From contig NZ_JAUZQF010000027.1 of assembly GCF_030718205.1 (NCBI RefSeq), forward strand, positions 1-64,000: a stretch of 64,000 bases of DNA, in the 5' to 3' direction. This DNA comes from Nonomuraea turcica. Lineage in GTDB: Bacteria > Actinomycetota > Actinomycetes > Streptosporangiales > Streptosporangiaceae. The first letter of the stretch is position 1, and each line of letters starts with the position of its first letter. The notes below the pieces were generated by a model that was given only the letters and a program-made list of their open reading frames with translations, was not told the origin of the DNA and did not search any database. The translations under genes and the position numbers were made by a program. Positions 24,658 through 33,157 of this stretch are shown piece by piece.

Positions 24658-25131
24658 GTGGCCGAAGAGCTCAAGCCCGCGCCGCCCGGCACCCGTCGCG
24701 GCCACGCGCTGGCCGTGGCCGTCGCCGGAGCGCTCCTGGTGTTCTGCGCGGTCCTGCCATGGGCGGGCCTGGAGGCGAAGATCGGCCTGATCGGCGGCGG
24801 GGTGACCGCCGACGTGCGCGGCATCGACGACGCGTTCGGCATCTACGCGCTGGTGGCGGGGCTGGTGGCGCTGGCGTGCGGCCTGGCCGGGCTACTCGCC
24901 CATCCGAGGCTCGCCGCCCTGGCGCTCGTCCCTGGTGCGGTGGCCGTGCTGGCGGTGGTGATGTTCGTAACCGAGGGGAGCGGCGTGCAGGACCGGATCT
25001 CCATCGACCTGGGACTGCTGTCGGTCGCACCGGTGATCAGGTTCGGCTGGTTCGCGGCGCTGGCGTGCTCGCTCGGGGTCGTGGTGCTCTCGGTCCTGGC
25101 GTTGTTCCGCCGCACGCGGGCCGACCACTGA
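24658..25131 (+). CDS. Four-helix membrane protein of unknown function
   Basis: A 157-residue protein with a GTG start 4 nt after the ureD stop. Four membrane helices are visible (about 16-38, 58-80, 84-104 and 130-150) with a short cytoplasmic head rich in Pro and charged residues and a basic end (FRRTRADH). The pattern, with a conserved-looking LPWAGLEA loop after TM1, resembles small Trp-rich actinobacterial inner-membrane proteins of unknown role. Its position suggests co-transcription with the urease genes, but no functional link can be read from the sequence. Confidence 0.6.
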   Translation: MAEELKPAPPGTRRGHALAVAVAGALLVFCAVLPWAGLEAKIGLIGGGVTADVRGIDDAFGIYALVAGLVALACGLAGLLAHPRLAALALVPGAVAVLAVVMFVTEGSGVQDRISIDLGLLSVAPVIRFGWFAALACSLGVVVLSVLALFRRTRADH

Positions 25132-25204
25132 CCGCGCGGGCCGGTCGTAGAGCACGCCACAGGTCAGCCGCGCGGGCCGGCCGCTGCCCGCCGCCTGCCA
25201 ACTG

Positions 25205-26122
25205 TCAGTCGTAGAAACCCAGCCGCCGCAGCTGCTTGGGATCGCGCTGCCAGTCTTTGAGTACGCTGATCCGCAGGTCCAGATAGACGCGCGTGCCCAG
25301 CAGCGCCTCGATCTGCGTGCGGGCCTTGGTGCCCACCTCCCGCAGCCGCTCCCCCTTGTGCCCGATGATGATCGCCTTCTGCGACGGCCGCTCCACGAAC
25401 AGGTGAGCGTAGATGTCCAGCAGGTCGTCACGCCCCTCGCGGGGCAACATCTCGTCGACCACCACGGCGATGGAGTGCGGCAGCTCGTCGCGCACGCCCT
25501 CCAGCGCGGCCTCCCTGATCAGCTCCCCGACCAGCACCTGCTCCGGCTCGTCGGTGAGCTGTCCGCCCTCGTAGAGCGGCGGCGACTCCGGCAGGTGCTC
25601 GATCAGCACGTCGGCCACCACGTCGAGCTGGTCGCCCGCCTGCGCCGACACCGGCACGATCGCCGCGAACTCCGCCACCTGCGACACCGCCAGCAACTGC
25701 TCGGCGATCTGCTGCTTGGAGGCCAGGTCGCACTTGGTCACCACGGCCACGACGGGCGTCTTCTTCACCGCGGACAGCTTGTCGGCGATGAACCGGTCGC
25801 CCTTGCCGATCGGCTCGTTGGCCGGCACGCAGAAGCCGATCACGTCCACCTCGGTGAGCGTCGACAACACCAGGCTGTCGAGCCGCTCACCGAGCAGCGT
25901 CCGCGGCCGGTGCAGGCCCGGAGTGTCCACGATGACGAGCTGGGCGTCGGGGCGGTGCACGATGCCCCTGATGGCCCGCCTGGTGGTCTGCGGCTTGGAC
26001 GAGGTGATCGCGACCTTGGTCCCGACCAGGGCGTTCATCAGCGTGGACTTGCCAACATTCGGCCTCCCCACGAAGCAGGCGAATCCGGCGCGATGGCTGT
26101 CTGGCGAAGTCACACTCTGCAT
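25205..26122 (-). CDS. era: GTPase Era
   Basis: A 305-residue ribosome-assembly GTPase that binds the 3' end of 16S rRNA. G motifs are GRPNVGKSTLMNAL, the switch TTRR, DTPGLHRP, and TKCD (G4). The C-terminal KH domain has IIIGHKGERLREVGTKAR. It is the last gene of the minus-strand string lipoprotein-cda-nudix-era and converges with the membrane-protein gene at 24658. Confidence 0.96.
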   Translation of the reverse strand: MQSVTSPDSHRAGFACFVGRPNVGKSTLMNALVGTKVAITSSKPQTTRRAIRGIVHRPDAQLVIVDTPGLHRPRTLLGERLDSLVLSTLTEVDVIGFCVPANEPIGKGDRFIADKLSAVKKTPVVAVVTKCDLASKQQIAEQLLAVSQVAEFAAIVPVSAQAGDQLDVVADVLIEHLPESPPLYEGGQLTDEPEQVLVGELIREAALEGVRDELPHSIAVVVDEMLPREGRDDLLDIYAHLFVERPSQKAIIIGHKGERLREVGTKARTQIEALLGTRVYLDLRISVLKDWQRDPKQLRRLGFYD

Positions 26123-26131
26123 TGTGTCCCA

Positions 26132-26608
26132 TCAACGAGCGTGTTCACGCCACCAGGTGAACGCCTCGGGCGCCACGAGCGGCGTCCACGGGGTTGTGCG
26201 CAACTCGGCGAGCTCCTCCTCGATCACCCATCGGTAACCGTTGATCTCGACTCCGTCGGGCTCGGGCACACCCGAGACGAGCGCGCAGCCGTAGACGGCG
26301 ACGACGTAGCCGACCTGGTGGCCGTTCGGGTATTGCGTACGGAACTCGGGGCCGCCGTAGACGCCGATCAGCCCGCGTACCTCGATCTCGATGCCGAGCT
26401 CCTCCTTGAGCTCCCTGACCACGGCGTCCTGCGGGCGCTCGTCGGGGTCGATGCCGCCGCCCGGCGCCGCCCAGAGCCCCACGTCGCCGTGGCGGGCCAC
26501 CAGCAGCCGGCCCGCGTCGTCGAACACGAAACCGGCCGCCGACGGCAGCATGAGCAAATCGGAGCCGATCTTCTCCCGCAACCTGGCCAGGAACGGCGAC
26601 ATCGGCAT
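26132..26608 (-). CDS. NUDIX hydrolase
   Basis: A 158-residue protein with a full Nudix box (GGGIDPDERPQDAVV followed by RELKEELGIE), matching Gx5Ex7REUXEExGU. It hydrolyses a nucleoside diphosphate linked to some moiety; the substrate is unknown. A second ATG 6 nt downstream is equally possible. The start lies 1 nt after the stop of the cytidine-deaminase-like gene (TGAcATG), so the two are coupled. Together they suggest a nucleotide-metabolism or sanitising pair beside era. Confidence 0.88.
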   Translation of the reverse strand: MPMSPFLARLREKIGSDLLMLPSAAGFVFDDAGRLLVARHGDVGLWAAPGGGIDPDERPQDAVVRELKEELGIEIEVRGLIGVYGGPEFRTQYPNGHQVGYVVAVYGCALVSGVPEPDGVEINGYRWVIEEELAELRTTPWTPLVAPEAFTWWREHAR

Positions 26609-26609
26609 G

Positions 26610-26933
26610 TCAGCCCCGCAGCGTGCCGTCGGGACCGGCCACGAGCAGCGACTTGACGCCCAGCTCCGCGGCCACGGCCGCGTCGCCGGGGCCCGGCTCG
26701 CCATCGGTCACGAGCGCGACCGCCTCCAGGGAACGCGCGCCGCTGGAGATCGCCATGGCGACCGCGACCTGCACCGCCGACAACGTGAGTGAGGCAAGGG
26801 CCACGTTGGTCGCCGAGTACGTGCGTCCGGTCTCGTCGCGTACGGCGGCCCCTTCAGGGGTGCCGTTACGCGCCCTGGCCGCCCGCGCCAACGTGATGAT
26901 CTTGCTGTCTTCAGGATCGAGAGTCACGCGCAC
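26610..26933 (-). CDS. Cytidine-deaminase-fold protein lacking the zinc site
   Basis: A 107-residue protein with a GTG start. The segment GAAVRDETGRTYSATNVALASLTLSAVQVAVAMA follows the cytidine deaminase fold (GAA...DGxxxxGxNVENAS...CAERxA). However, the zinc-binding CAE is replaced by an SAVQ-like run and the later PCxxC is absent. This is the short paralogue commonly found next to era in actinobacteria and annotated as cytidine deaminase. Deaminase activity is unlikely. A structural or binding role is inferred. Confidence 0.7.
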   Translation of the reverse strand: MRVTLDPEDSKIITLARAARARNGTPEGAAVRDETGRTYSATNVALASLTLSAVQVAVAMAISSGARSLEAVALVTDGEPGPGDAAVAAELGVKSLLVAGPDGTLRG

Positions 26934-26937
26934 TAGG

Positions 26938-27570
26938 TTATGCGCCGGCCATGGCCAACGCAGCGGCGACCACCTTGCGGGTGCGGGTGCTGTCCACGTC
27001 GTTCATGCCGGTGTGGACCACCGACACGAGCGTGTCGCCCACCCGGGAGAACACGACGTCGAGCACGTACGGATAGCCGTGCAACCGGCCCTGCAGCCGC
27101 GCCCCCACGGCCTCGTCACCGGCGTCCTCGACCGGCAGCTCGCTCAGCCGCAGGTCGGTGCCGGAGGAGGTGCGTACCGCCCGGCACGACTCCCGTGCCC
27201 TGGCCAGCGCGTCGAGATGCGCCTCGGCCTCTTCACCCGCGTACCTGGCCAGGCCGACCGCGGCCTGCTCGCCCAGCCCGTCGCCCTGGTAGCTCACCGC
27301 CGCCTGGGCGGTCAGCGCGTGCGCGGGCGCACGGCCGCCGGCCGGCTCGAGCAGCGCCCGGCAGTTCCGGTCCGCGGGGCCGAACGGCATCCGCCACGCC
27401 TGCTCAGGACGAACCGTGAAGCCCTCGGGCAGCCGCGGCTCCTTACGGAGCGCCTCGCGCAGCTGGGCCATGGCGCTCGGGTCGATGAAGCTCTCCGCGC
27501 CCTCGCCGCCGCATCCCGCCAGGGTGCAAGCGAGCAGGGCGCAACCGATGATCCCCTGTCTTCGTCTCAT
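26938..27570 (-). CDS. Putative lipoprotein
   Basis: A 210-residue protein. The ATG at 27570 is chosen because it starts a signal peptide ending in the lipobox LAGCG (Cys20) and has a GGGGGG ribosome site just upstream; the 36 residues upstream in the frame are not signal-like. The mature domain is mixed alpha/beta with two cysteines (DRNCRAL, RESCRAV) and resembles sensor-type lipoproteins that follow actinobacterial signalling genes. I recognise no family. It ends 4 nt before the deaminase-like gene, so it heads the lipoprotein-cda-nudix-era string. Confidence 0.6.
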   Translation of the reverse strand: MRRRQGIIGCALLACTLAGCGGEGAESFIDPSAMAQLREALRKEPRLPEGFTVRPEQAWRMPFGPADRNCRALLEPAGGRAPAHALTAQAAVSYQGDGLGEQAAVGLARYAGEEAEAHLDALARARESCRAVRTSSGTDLRLSELPVEDAGDEAVGARLQGRLHGYPYVLDVVFSRVGDTLVSVVHTGMNDVDSTRTRKVVAAALAMAGA

Positions 27571-27639
27571 GATCCCCCCTGGCGCGAACCCTGCCCGACC
27601 AACTAATGCGGCAATCCATCGGAGGTCCCAGCAACACGC

Positions 27640-27683
27640 AAAAAGGGTGTTCTCATCCGGTTTTCTGGATGAGAACACCCTTT
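27640..27683 (-). terminator. Intrinsic terminator of the phoH-ybeY-corC operon
   Basis: A perfect 17-bp inverted repeat (27642-27658 with 27667-27683, loop of 8). On the minus strand it is followed by TTTTT, a textbook intrinsic terminator, unusually complete for this GC-rich genome. It sits about 360 bp past the corC stop and just before the lipoprotein gene. Confidence 0.8.
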
Positions 27684-28046
27684 ACGCCGATCAGCGTCTC
27701 AGCCGGCTACCCGACCGGGACGCTGTCGTCCCCCTGGATCCATCCTCTCGCCGCGAACCCCACCCGGCGATCGGATGCTTCCCCTCTGACACCCACCGCA
27801 CTGGATGTCGTGATTAGAGAGTGCCGGAGGTCGCTTGCAGAAGACTTGTAGAACGCTTGCGGCATCCGTCCGCATTTGTCCCCCGGCCGCTCCCACTCAG
27901 ATCAGCCCACGTCACCACCTGTGCGCCGCTGCCCGGCACGTACCAGCCATCGTGCCCTCCCAAGGGACGAGGAGGTCCCGGCGATGGACATTCGGACCAG
28001 CACAACCGGCACCGCAGTCGCCGCCCAGCGGGGCCGAGCGGGAGGA
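27684..28046. other. Unassigned region between the corC stop and its terminator
   Basis: No convincing gene is seen. A plus-strand ATG at 27984 has a good GGACGAGGAGG site (27965-27975) and would read MDIRTSTTGTAVAAQRG onward, but the frame runs antisense through corC without a sensible end, so it may be a short peptide or chance. TTGCAGAA and TTGTAGAA form a near-direct repeat around 27833-27856. The region would be the long 3' untranslated tail of the corC transcript. Confidence 0.35.
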
Positions 28047-29342
28047 CTAGTCACGTTCGGCCGTGGCGGGGACGGCCTCGTCCTCCGGCGGCGTAACACG
28101 GTGAACCACGACGGTGCTGATGCGGTTGCGACGGCCCGCCAAGGTCTCCGCAGTCAGGGACAGGCCGGCCACCTCCGCGTGGGACCCGGCGATCGGCACC
28201 CGGCCGAGGGCATGGGCCAGCAACCCGCCCACGGTCTCCACATCGTCCACGTCGATCTCGACCTCGAACAGCTCACCCAGCTCGTCGACCGGCATCCTGG
28301 CCGTCACCCGCAGGCCGCCACCGGGCACCCGCTCGACGCGCGGCGCCTCCTGGTCGTACTCGTCGGTGATCTCACCGACGATCTCCTCCAGCACGTCCTC
28401 GATCGTGACCAGGCCGGCGGTGCCGCCGTATTCGTCGATGACGATGGCGATGTGGATCTGCCTGGCCTGCATCTCCCGCATGAGCTGGTCGATGGGCTTG
28501 CTCTCGGGCACGTATGCAGCCGAGCGCATGATCGACTCCACCGGCTCCTTGCCGCCACCCTCCCCCGCCTCGTGGATCTTGCGGGCGATGTCCTTGAGAT
28601 AGGCAATGCCCACGACATCGTCCTCGTTCTCACCCACGACAGGAACGCGGGAGAAACCACTGCGCAGCGCCAGCGACAGAGCCTGGCTGATCGACTTGCC
28701 GCGCTCGATGTAGACCATGTCGGTGCGGGGCACCATGACCTCCCGCACCAGCGTGTCCCCCAGCTCGAAGACCGAGTGGATCATCTCGCGCTCGTCGGGC
28801 TCGATCACCCGGCGCTCCTCCGCCAGGTCCACCAGGTCACGCAGCTCGGCCTCGGAGGTGAACGGGCCGTCGCGGAACCCCTTGCCGGGCGTCAACGCGT
28901 TGCCCAGCAGGATCAGCAGCTTGGGAAGGGGGCCGAAGATGCGCGTCAGACCGTACACGATGGGCGCGCTGGCCAGCGCGACCGGCTCGGCGTGCTGGCG
29001 GCCCAGCGTACGGGGCATGACCCCGACCACCACGTAGCTGACCACGATCATCACGGCCGCGGCCCACACGTAGGCCCAGCCCTGGTCATGCATGATGTCG
29101 ATGAACAGCAACGTCGCGATGACCGTGGCGATCAGCTCGCAGCTCAGCCGCAGCAGCAGGAGCAGGTTGAGGTAACGCGGCGGGTCGGTCTCGATGGCCT
29201 GCAGCCGCACCGCGCCCCGCTTGCCGTCCCGCACGAACTCCTCGGCGCGCACCCTGGAGATGCGCGTCAGTGCCGTTTCCGCACTGGCGATCAAGCCACC
29301 GATGATCACCAGGCCGATGGCTGACAGCAACCAGCCGTTCAC
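28047..29342 (-). CDS. CNNM/CorC-type transporter-associated CBS-domain membrane protein
   Basis: A 431-residue protein. The N-terminal DUF21/CNNM transmembrane domain (about 1-190) has four helices. A CBS pair follows (about 210-335: VMVPRTDMVYIERG, SGFSRVPVVGE, IDEYGGTAGLVTIEDVLEEIVGEI) and then the CorC_HlyC domain (about 345-425: RMPVDELGELF, TVGGLLAHALGRVP). Such proteins are linked to magnesium/cobalt efflux. GTG at 29342 is chosen because it overlaps the ybeY stop (GTGA); the frame opens upstream inside ybeY. It is the third gene of phoH-ybeY-corC, the usual order. Confidence 0.92.
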   Translation of the reverse strand: MNGWLLSAIGLVIIGGLIASAETALTRISRVRAEEFVRDGKRGAVRLQAIETDPPRYLNLLLLLRLSCELIATVIATLLFIDIMHDQGWAYVWAAAVMIVVSYVVVGVMPRTLGRQHAEPVALASAPIVYGLTRIFGPLPKLLILLGNALTPGKGFRDGPFTSEAELRDLVDLAEERRVIEPDEREMIHSVFELGDTLVREVMVPRTDMVYIERGKSISQALSLALRSGFSRVPVVGENEDDVVGIAYLKDIARKIHEAGEGGGKEPVESIMRSAAYVPESKPIDQLMREMQARQIHIAIVIDEYGGTAGLVTIEDVLEEIVGEITDEYDQEAPRVERVPGGGLRVTARMPVDELGELFEVEIDVDDVETVGGLLAHALGRVPIAGSHAEVAGLSLTAETLAGRRNRISTVVVHRVTPPEDEAVPATAERD

Positions 29343-29815
29343 CGCGGGTCGCGCACCTCCTGCCACGACTCCAGGAGCTGGGCCTGGAGCCCGAACATCT
29401 CCTTGTGCTCCTCCGGCTCCGCGTGGTCGTAACCGAGCAGGTGCAGGATGCCGTGCGTGCACAGCAGCTCGAGCTCGTCGGCCGTGCTGTGCCCGGCCTC
29501 CTTCGCCTGCCTGGCGGCCACCTGCGGGCAGAGCACGACGTCCCCCAAGAGCGCGGGATCCGCCGGGCCGTCCGAGTCGCCGCGCGCGCCGCCGCCGGGG
29601 CGCAGCTCGTCCATCGGGAAGGCCAGCACGTCGGTCGGGCCGGGCTCGCCCATCCACTTCTCGTGCAGCTCAGTCATGGCGCCCTCGTCGACCACCACGA
29701 TGGACAGCTCGGCGAGCGGGTTGATGCCCATCTCGCCGAGCACATGAGCGGCCAGCGCCACGAGGCCCTCCTCGTCGACCCCGACGCCGGACTCATTGTT
29801 GATCTCGATGCTCAC
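29339..29815 (-). CDS. ybeY: Endoribonuclease YbeY (rRNA maturation)
   Basis: A 158-residue metalloenzyme for 16S rRNA 3' processing and ribosome quality control. The zinc motif HGILHLLGYDH is intact, preceded by the family strand LSIVVVDEGAMTELHEKWMG and PTDVLAFPMDE. A Gly/Asp-rich loop (RPGGGARGDSDGPAD) is inserted after LAFPMDE, as in other actinobacteria. The GTG start overlaps the phoH stop by 4 nt. Confidence 0.95.
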   Translation of the reverse strand: MSIEINNESGVGVDEEGLVALAAHVLGEMGINPLAELSIVVVDEGAMTELHEKWMGEPGPTDVLAFPMDELRPGGGARGDSDGPADPALLGDVVLCPQVAARQAKEAGHSTADELELLCTHGILHLLGYDHAEPEEHKEMFGLQAQLLESWQEVRDPR

Positions 29816-31929
29816 GGTCGCCGCTTCCCCCGATGCTGGATCTGCTTCGGCTCCTGAGCGGCCACCGTGGCGTCGTAGCGCCCATAGGCATCCACGATCT
29901 CGCTCACCAGCTTGTGACGGACCACGTCGGCGCTGGTCAGCCGGGAGAAGTGGATGTCGTTGATGCCGTCCAGGATCTCCTGGACCACCCGCAGCCCGCT
30001 CACCGTGCCCGAAGGCAGGTCCACCTGCGTCACGTCACCCGTGACCACGATCTTGGAGTTGAAGCCCAGCCGGGTGAGGAACATCTTCATCTGCTCGGCC
30101 GAGGAGTTCTGTGCCTCGTCCAGGATGATGAACGCATCGTTGAGCGTGTTGTGGGTCAGGAGGAAATCCTCGGTGACGTAGAGGGAGTCTTCCGCAGCCA
30201 CTTGGATGCACACACACTCCGCCGTACCACGCGGCTCAATGCGGTCAACGTAGCGCATGGGACGACCGCCGCCGGACGCCTTATAGATCTCTGCCTTCCG
30301 GGACAACCGGAAGGGCTCGATGCCCTCGGGAAGCCGGATGTCGAGGATGTACGCATCGTGGCGGTGGCGCACCGGCCGCCCCTTGGCCAATCCAGGCTTA
30401 CGGCCTGTCGCGGGGCGTGTGCCCACGTAGGCGACGCCCCCGAGGGACTGGACAAGGAAGACGACGTCGTCACGAAGCCGCGGCGACACGGTGCTGAACT
30501 GGATCCTGCACGTGCGGCCCTCTTGGGTGACAGGACCTCCATCGGCGTCGAGCAGACCCTGAAGAACTGCGATCCGGATCTCCGGTGTGTTATGGAGATA
30601 GACCTCAGGGACGAACTTCGTGTACGACCCGGAGCCCGAAAGCTGCAGGCGCCGCATGACGTCGGTGATCGGATTGGCGATCGTCACGCTCTCTCCGGGC
30701 TGCCTCACCCGCTTGAGCACGTAGTCCGGTCCGCCCTTCCACGTCGCCTGCACGCTGGGAAGAGCCCGCTCGAGCGACTCGACGAGCTCAGGGTCGTTCG
30801 TCGCGAAACTGGGGGTCGTCGATCCGGTGATGCACCCGTCCCCCAGGAGCAGGCCGAGCGCGTAGGGATCCATGGGCACCGGCTGCTCAGGGAAGCAGAC
30901 GGGCGCGCTCAGCAGCGGCAACTCCCACTTGCGGTAGTGCGCCGTCCGCAGGTCACCGATCATGTCCTTCGTCTGCAGGACCCGCCACGGCTTTCCCCGA
31001 TTGGCGTCGTCACGGGTGCGGACAGTCCAGAGGTGGTCTTCGGAGGCGAGCACCGAGGAACCGTCCTGGCTGTAGACCCGATAGATCTTTTTCTCCCCCT
31101 GCGGATAAACGCCCAGCACAGGAGTCGGCTCGCCGTTGGATCCGATGACGAGGTCACCGACCTCCAGCTCCCCGATAGAGCGGTAGCCTTCCGGAGTTAG
31201 CACGCCTGTGCCAACTGGTTGCGCTCTACCGCGCATATATGCGAGCGGCGCGACCTCGATCGTGCCGTTGGCCATCAGCTTAGGGATCGAGTCGGGGTCG
31301 AGCATGTCGTGCAGGGCGTCGTAGAGCGGCCGCAGGTAGGGGTCGATCTTCTCGTAGAGCGTGCCGGGCAGGAATCCCAGCCGCTCCCCCGCCTCGACGG
31401 CGGGGCGGGTGAGGATGATCCGATTGACCCGCTTCTCCTGCAGGGCCCGCACGGCCTTGGCCATGGCGAGATAGGTCTTGCCGGTGCCGGCCGGGCCGAT
31501 GCCGAAGACGACCGTGTGCTTGTCGATCGCGTCGACGTAGCGCTTCTGGTTGACGGTCTTCGGCCTGATCGTGCGCCCGCGCGAGGACAGGATGTCGAGG
31601 GAGAGCACTTCGGCGGGGCGGTCGGAGGTCATGCGGAGCATGGCGATGCTGCGCTCGACCGCGTCGGGGGTGAGCTCGCCGCCGCTGCGCAGCACCTCGA
31701 CGAGCTCTTCGAAGAGCCGCACCACGGTGCCGCTCTCGTCGGGGCTGCCGGTGACGGTGATCTCGTTGCCCCGTACGTGGATGTCGGCCCTGAAAGCGCC
31801 CTCGATGACGCGTAGCAGCTCATCACGGGAGCCGAGGAGGCTGACCATCGGGTATTCGTCCGGAATCAGCACCTTGGCTTGTGTGCGCGAGGGAGGTGCC
31901 GTGCGTCGGGATTCGTGTAGTTCGGACAT
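29812..31929 (-). CDS. phoH: PhoH-family ATPase interrupted by an intein
   Basis: A 705-residue precursor; the exteins total 346 residues, a normal PhoH length. The N-extein has NQKRYVDAIDKHTVVFGIGPAGTGKTYLAMA (Walker A) and LTRPAVEAGERLGFLPG. The intein sits between YMRGR and TLNDAFIILDEAQN, immediately before Walker B, so unspliced protein would lack a functional ATPase. PhoH-like proteins are RNA-linked ATPases, here in the usual operon with ybeY. ATG at 31929 (MSELHESRRTA) is preferred; the frame extends to 32139 without PhoH-like sequence. Confidence 0.93.
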   Translation of the reverse strand: MSELHESRRTAPPSRTQAKVLIPDEYPMVSLLGSRDELLRVIEGAFRADIHVRGNEITVTGSPDESGTVVRLFEELVEVLRSGGELTPDAVERSIAMLRMTSDRPAEVLSLDILSSRGRTIRPKTVNQKRYVDAIDKHTVVFGIGPAGTGKTYLAMAKAVRALQEKRVNRIILTRPAVEAGERLGFLPGTLYEKIDPYLRPLYDALHDMLDPDSIPKLMANGTIEVAPLAYMRGRAQPVGTGVLTPEGYRSIGELEVGDLVIGSNGEPTPVLGVYPQGEKKIYRVYSQDGSSVLASEDHLWTVRTRDDANRGKPWRVLQTKDMIGDLRTAHYRKWELPLLSAPVCFPEQPVPMDPYALGLLLGDGCITGSTTPSFATNDPELVESLERALPSVQATWKGGPDYVLKRVRQPGESVTIANPITDVMRRLQLSGSGSYTKFVPEVYLHNTPEIRIAVLQGLLDADGGPVTQEGRTCRIQFSTVSPRLRDDVVFLVQSLGGVAYVGTRPATGRKPGLAKGRPVRHRHDAYILDIRLPEGIEPFRLSRKAEIYKASGGGRPMRYVDRIEPRGTAECVCIQVAAEDSLYVTEDFLLTHNTLNDAFIILDEAQNSSAEQMKMFLTRLGFNSKIVVTGDVTQVDLPSGTVSGLRVVQEILDGINDIHFSRLTSADVVRHKLVSEIVDAYGRYDATVAAQEPKQIQHRGKRRP
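30148..31224 (-). mobile_element. Class 3-type intein with LAGLIDADG endonuclease in PhoH
   Basis: 359 residues from AQPVGTGVLTPEGYRSIGEL (first residue Ala, not Cys/Ser) to LLTHN, followed by extein Thr. Block B reads LASEDHLWTV, block F ECVCIQVAAED and block G FLLTHN. These give the Trp(B)/Cys(F)/Thr(G) triad of class 3 inteins, in which a block F Cys makes the first acyl shift. Two LAGLIDADG-type motifs, LGLLLGDGCIT and LLDADGG, indicate a homing endonuclease. Codon choice is visibly less GC-biased than in the exteins (ACA, CTA, ACT, TCT), consistent with horizontal arrival. Confidence 0.9.
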
Positions 31930-32020
31930 GGGCAGGCCAGCGGCCTGATGCCTCCCGGTCTCTTTCGGTGTGCTTCTCCGCCCATCGTATCCGGGGCCCG
32001 GCGGATTGCTCTCCTCAATA

Positions 32021-32365
32021 TCACCCTGGAGGCCAGGTGAGGTCGCGCCCGCCCAGGACGTGGGCGTGCACGTGGAAAACGGTCTGGCCGGCGCCCGGAC
32101 CGGTGTTGAAGACGACCCGGTATCCGGTGTCGGCCACACCTTCCTGCACGGCCACCGCGTGGGCGGTCTTCAGTACGTCGTCGGCCAGCCCGTCGTCCGC
32201 GTCGGCGAGCACCGCCGCGTTGGCGTGGTGTCCCTTCGGGATCACCAGCACGTGCGTGGGAGCCTGCGGATTGACGTCGCGGAACGCCAGAGTCCTGCCG
32301 CTTTCATAGACGATCTCGGCCGGGATCTCCTTGGCGACGATTTTGCAGAAGAGACAGTCGTTCAC
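32021..32365 (-). CDS. HIT-family nucleotide-binding hydrolase
   Basis: A 114-residue histidine-triad protein. The zinc-type N-terminal CLFCKIVAKEIPAEIVYE and the triad HVHAHVLGG are complete. Members hydrolyse AMP-linked substrates such as adenosine phosphoramidates. It lies 91 bp upstream of phoH on the same strand, the standard actinobacterial arrangement, and is divergent from the sigma factor gene. Confidence 0.93.
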   Translation of the reverse strand: MNDCLFCKIVAKEIPAEIVYESGRTLAFRDVNPQAPTHVLVIPKGHHANAAVLADADDGLADDVLKTAHAVAVQEGVADTGYRVVFNTGPGAGQTVFHVHAHVLGGRDLTWPPG

Positions 32366-32533
32366 AGCAGCACCCTATCGAGACCCCTCCCGTTAGCGAG
32401 TCCGTTGCGAATCGGTAATCGTCGGTGTCGTGCGTGAGAAGATCCGCGCGGTTAGGGTGTGTGTGCGACACTTCAGAACAAAAGACGATTCAGGGTCGGG
32501 CGAGCGCCACCTGGCGAGGACACGACTGGCGTA

Positions 32534-33157
32534 ATGCACCCTAAGGAACCGGGGAAACCTCAAGAACCGGAAGAGCGTAAACCCTCTGGGAAGGCCGCGC
32601 GTCCCACTGATGTGACCACCGAAACCCTTCTGGCCGACAGGTCGATGGGGGCGGTGCCAGTCGGGTGGGATGCCGACATGGCCGTTACCGCGCTGTACAG
32701 TGCGCATTTTCGGTCATTGGTGCGTCTAGCTGTGTTGCTCGTGCGCGACATAGCAACCGCTGAGGAGGTCGTGCAGGATGCGTTCGTCGCCATCCATGGC
32801 GCCTGGCGTAGGCTGCGTGACCCCGACAAAGCACTCGCCTACCTCCGTCAATCCGTCGTCAACCGGTCCCGGTCCGTGCTGCGTCACCGCGCGGTCGTCG
32901 AGAAGTACGCTCCCAAGGGCCTCCCGGACGCCCCGAGCGCCGAGAACGGCGCGATCGGCGAGCTGGAACGCTCCGCCGTCATCGAGGCGTTACGTGCCCT
33001 GCCGACCCGACAGAGAGAAGCACTGGTCCTGCGGTATTACGGTGATCTGTCCGAAGCTGAGATAGCTCACGCCATGGGCATCAGCAAGGGCGCGGTCAAG
33101 AGCCACACCGCACGTGGCATGGCCGCTTTGCGATCCGTCCTGGAGAAAATGTCATGA
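32534..33157 (+). CDS. SigE-family ECF RNA polymerase sigma factor
   Basis: About 207 residues with region 2 (YSAHFRSLVRLAVLLVRDIATAEEVVQDAFVAIHG) and region 4 (LPTRQREALVLRYYGDLSEAEIAHAMGISKGAVKSHTARG). It belongs to the SigE-like ECF branch of actinobacteria. The start is uncertain: the frame is open from GTG 32459 and further ATGs lie at 32645 and 32681. 32534 is a compromise because a -10-like TAGGGT (32453-32458) implies a short leader. The stop overlaps the next gene (ATGA), whose single-pass membrane product is probably its regulator. Confidence 0.88.
   Translation: MHPKEPGKPQEPEERKPSGKAARPTDVTTETLLADRSMGAVPVGWDADMAVTALYSAHFRSLVRLAVLLVRDIATAEEVVQDAFVAIHGAWRRLRDPDKALAYLRQSVVNRSRSVLRHRAVVEKYAPKGLPDAPSAENGAIGELERSAVIEALRALPTRQREALVLRYYGDLSEAEIAHAMGISKGAVKSHTARGMAALRSVLEKMS

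Noticed and set aside
27984..28100. Possible small peptide starting MDIRTSTTG
   Set aside because: It has a good ribosome site but the frame continues antisense through corC with no sensible end; not listed as a gene.
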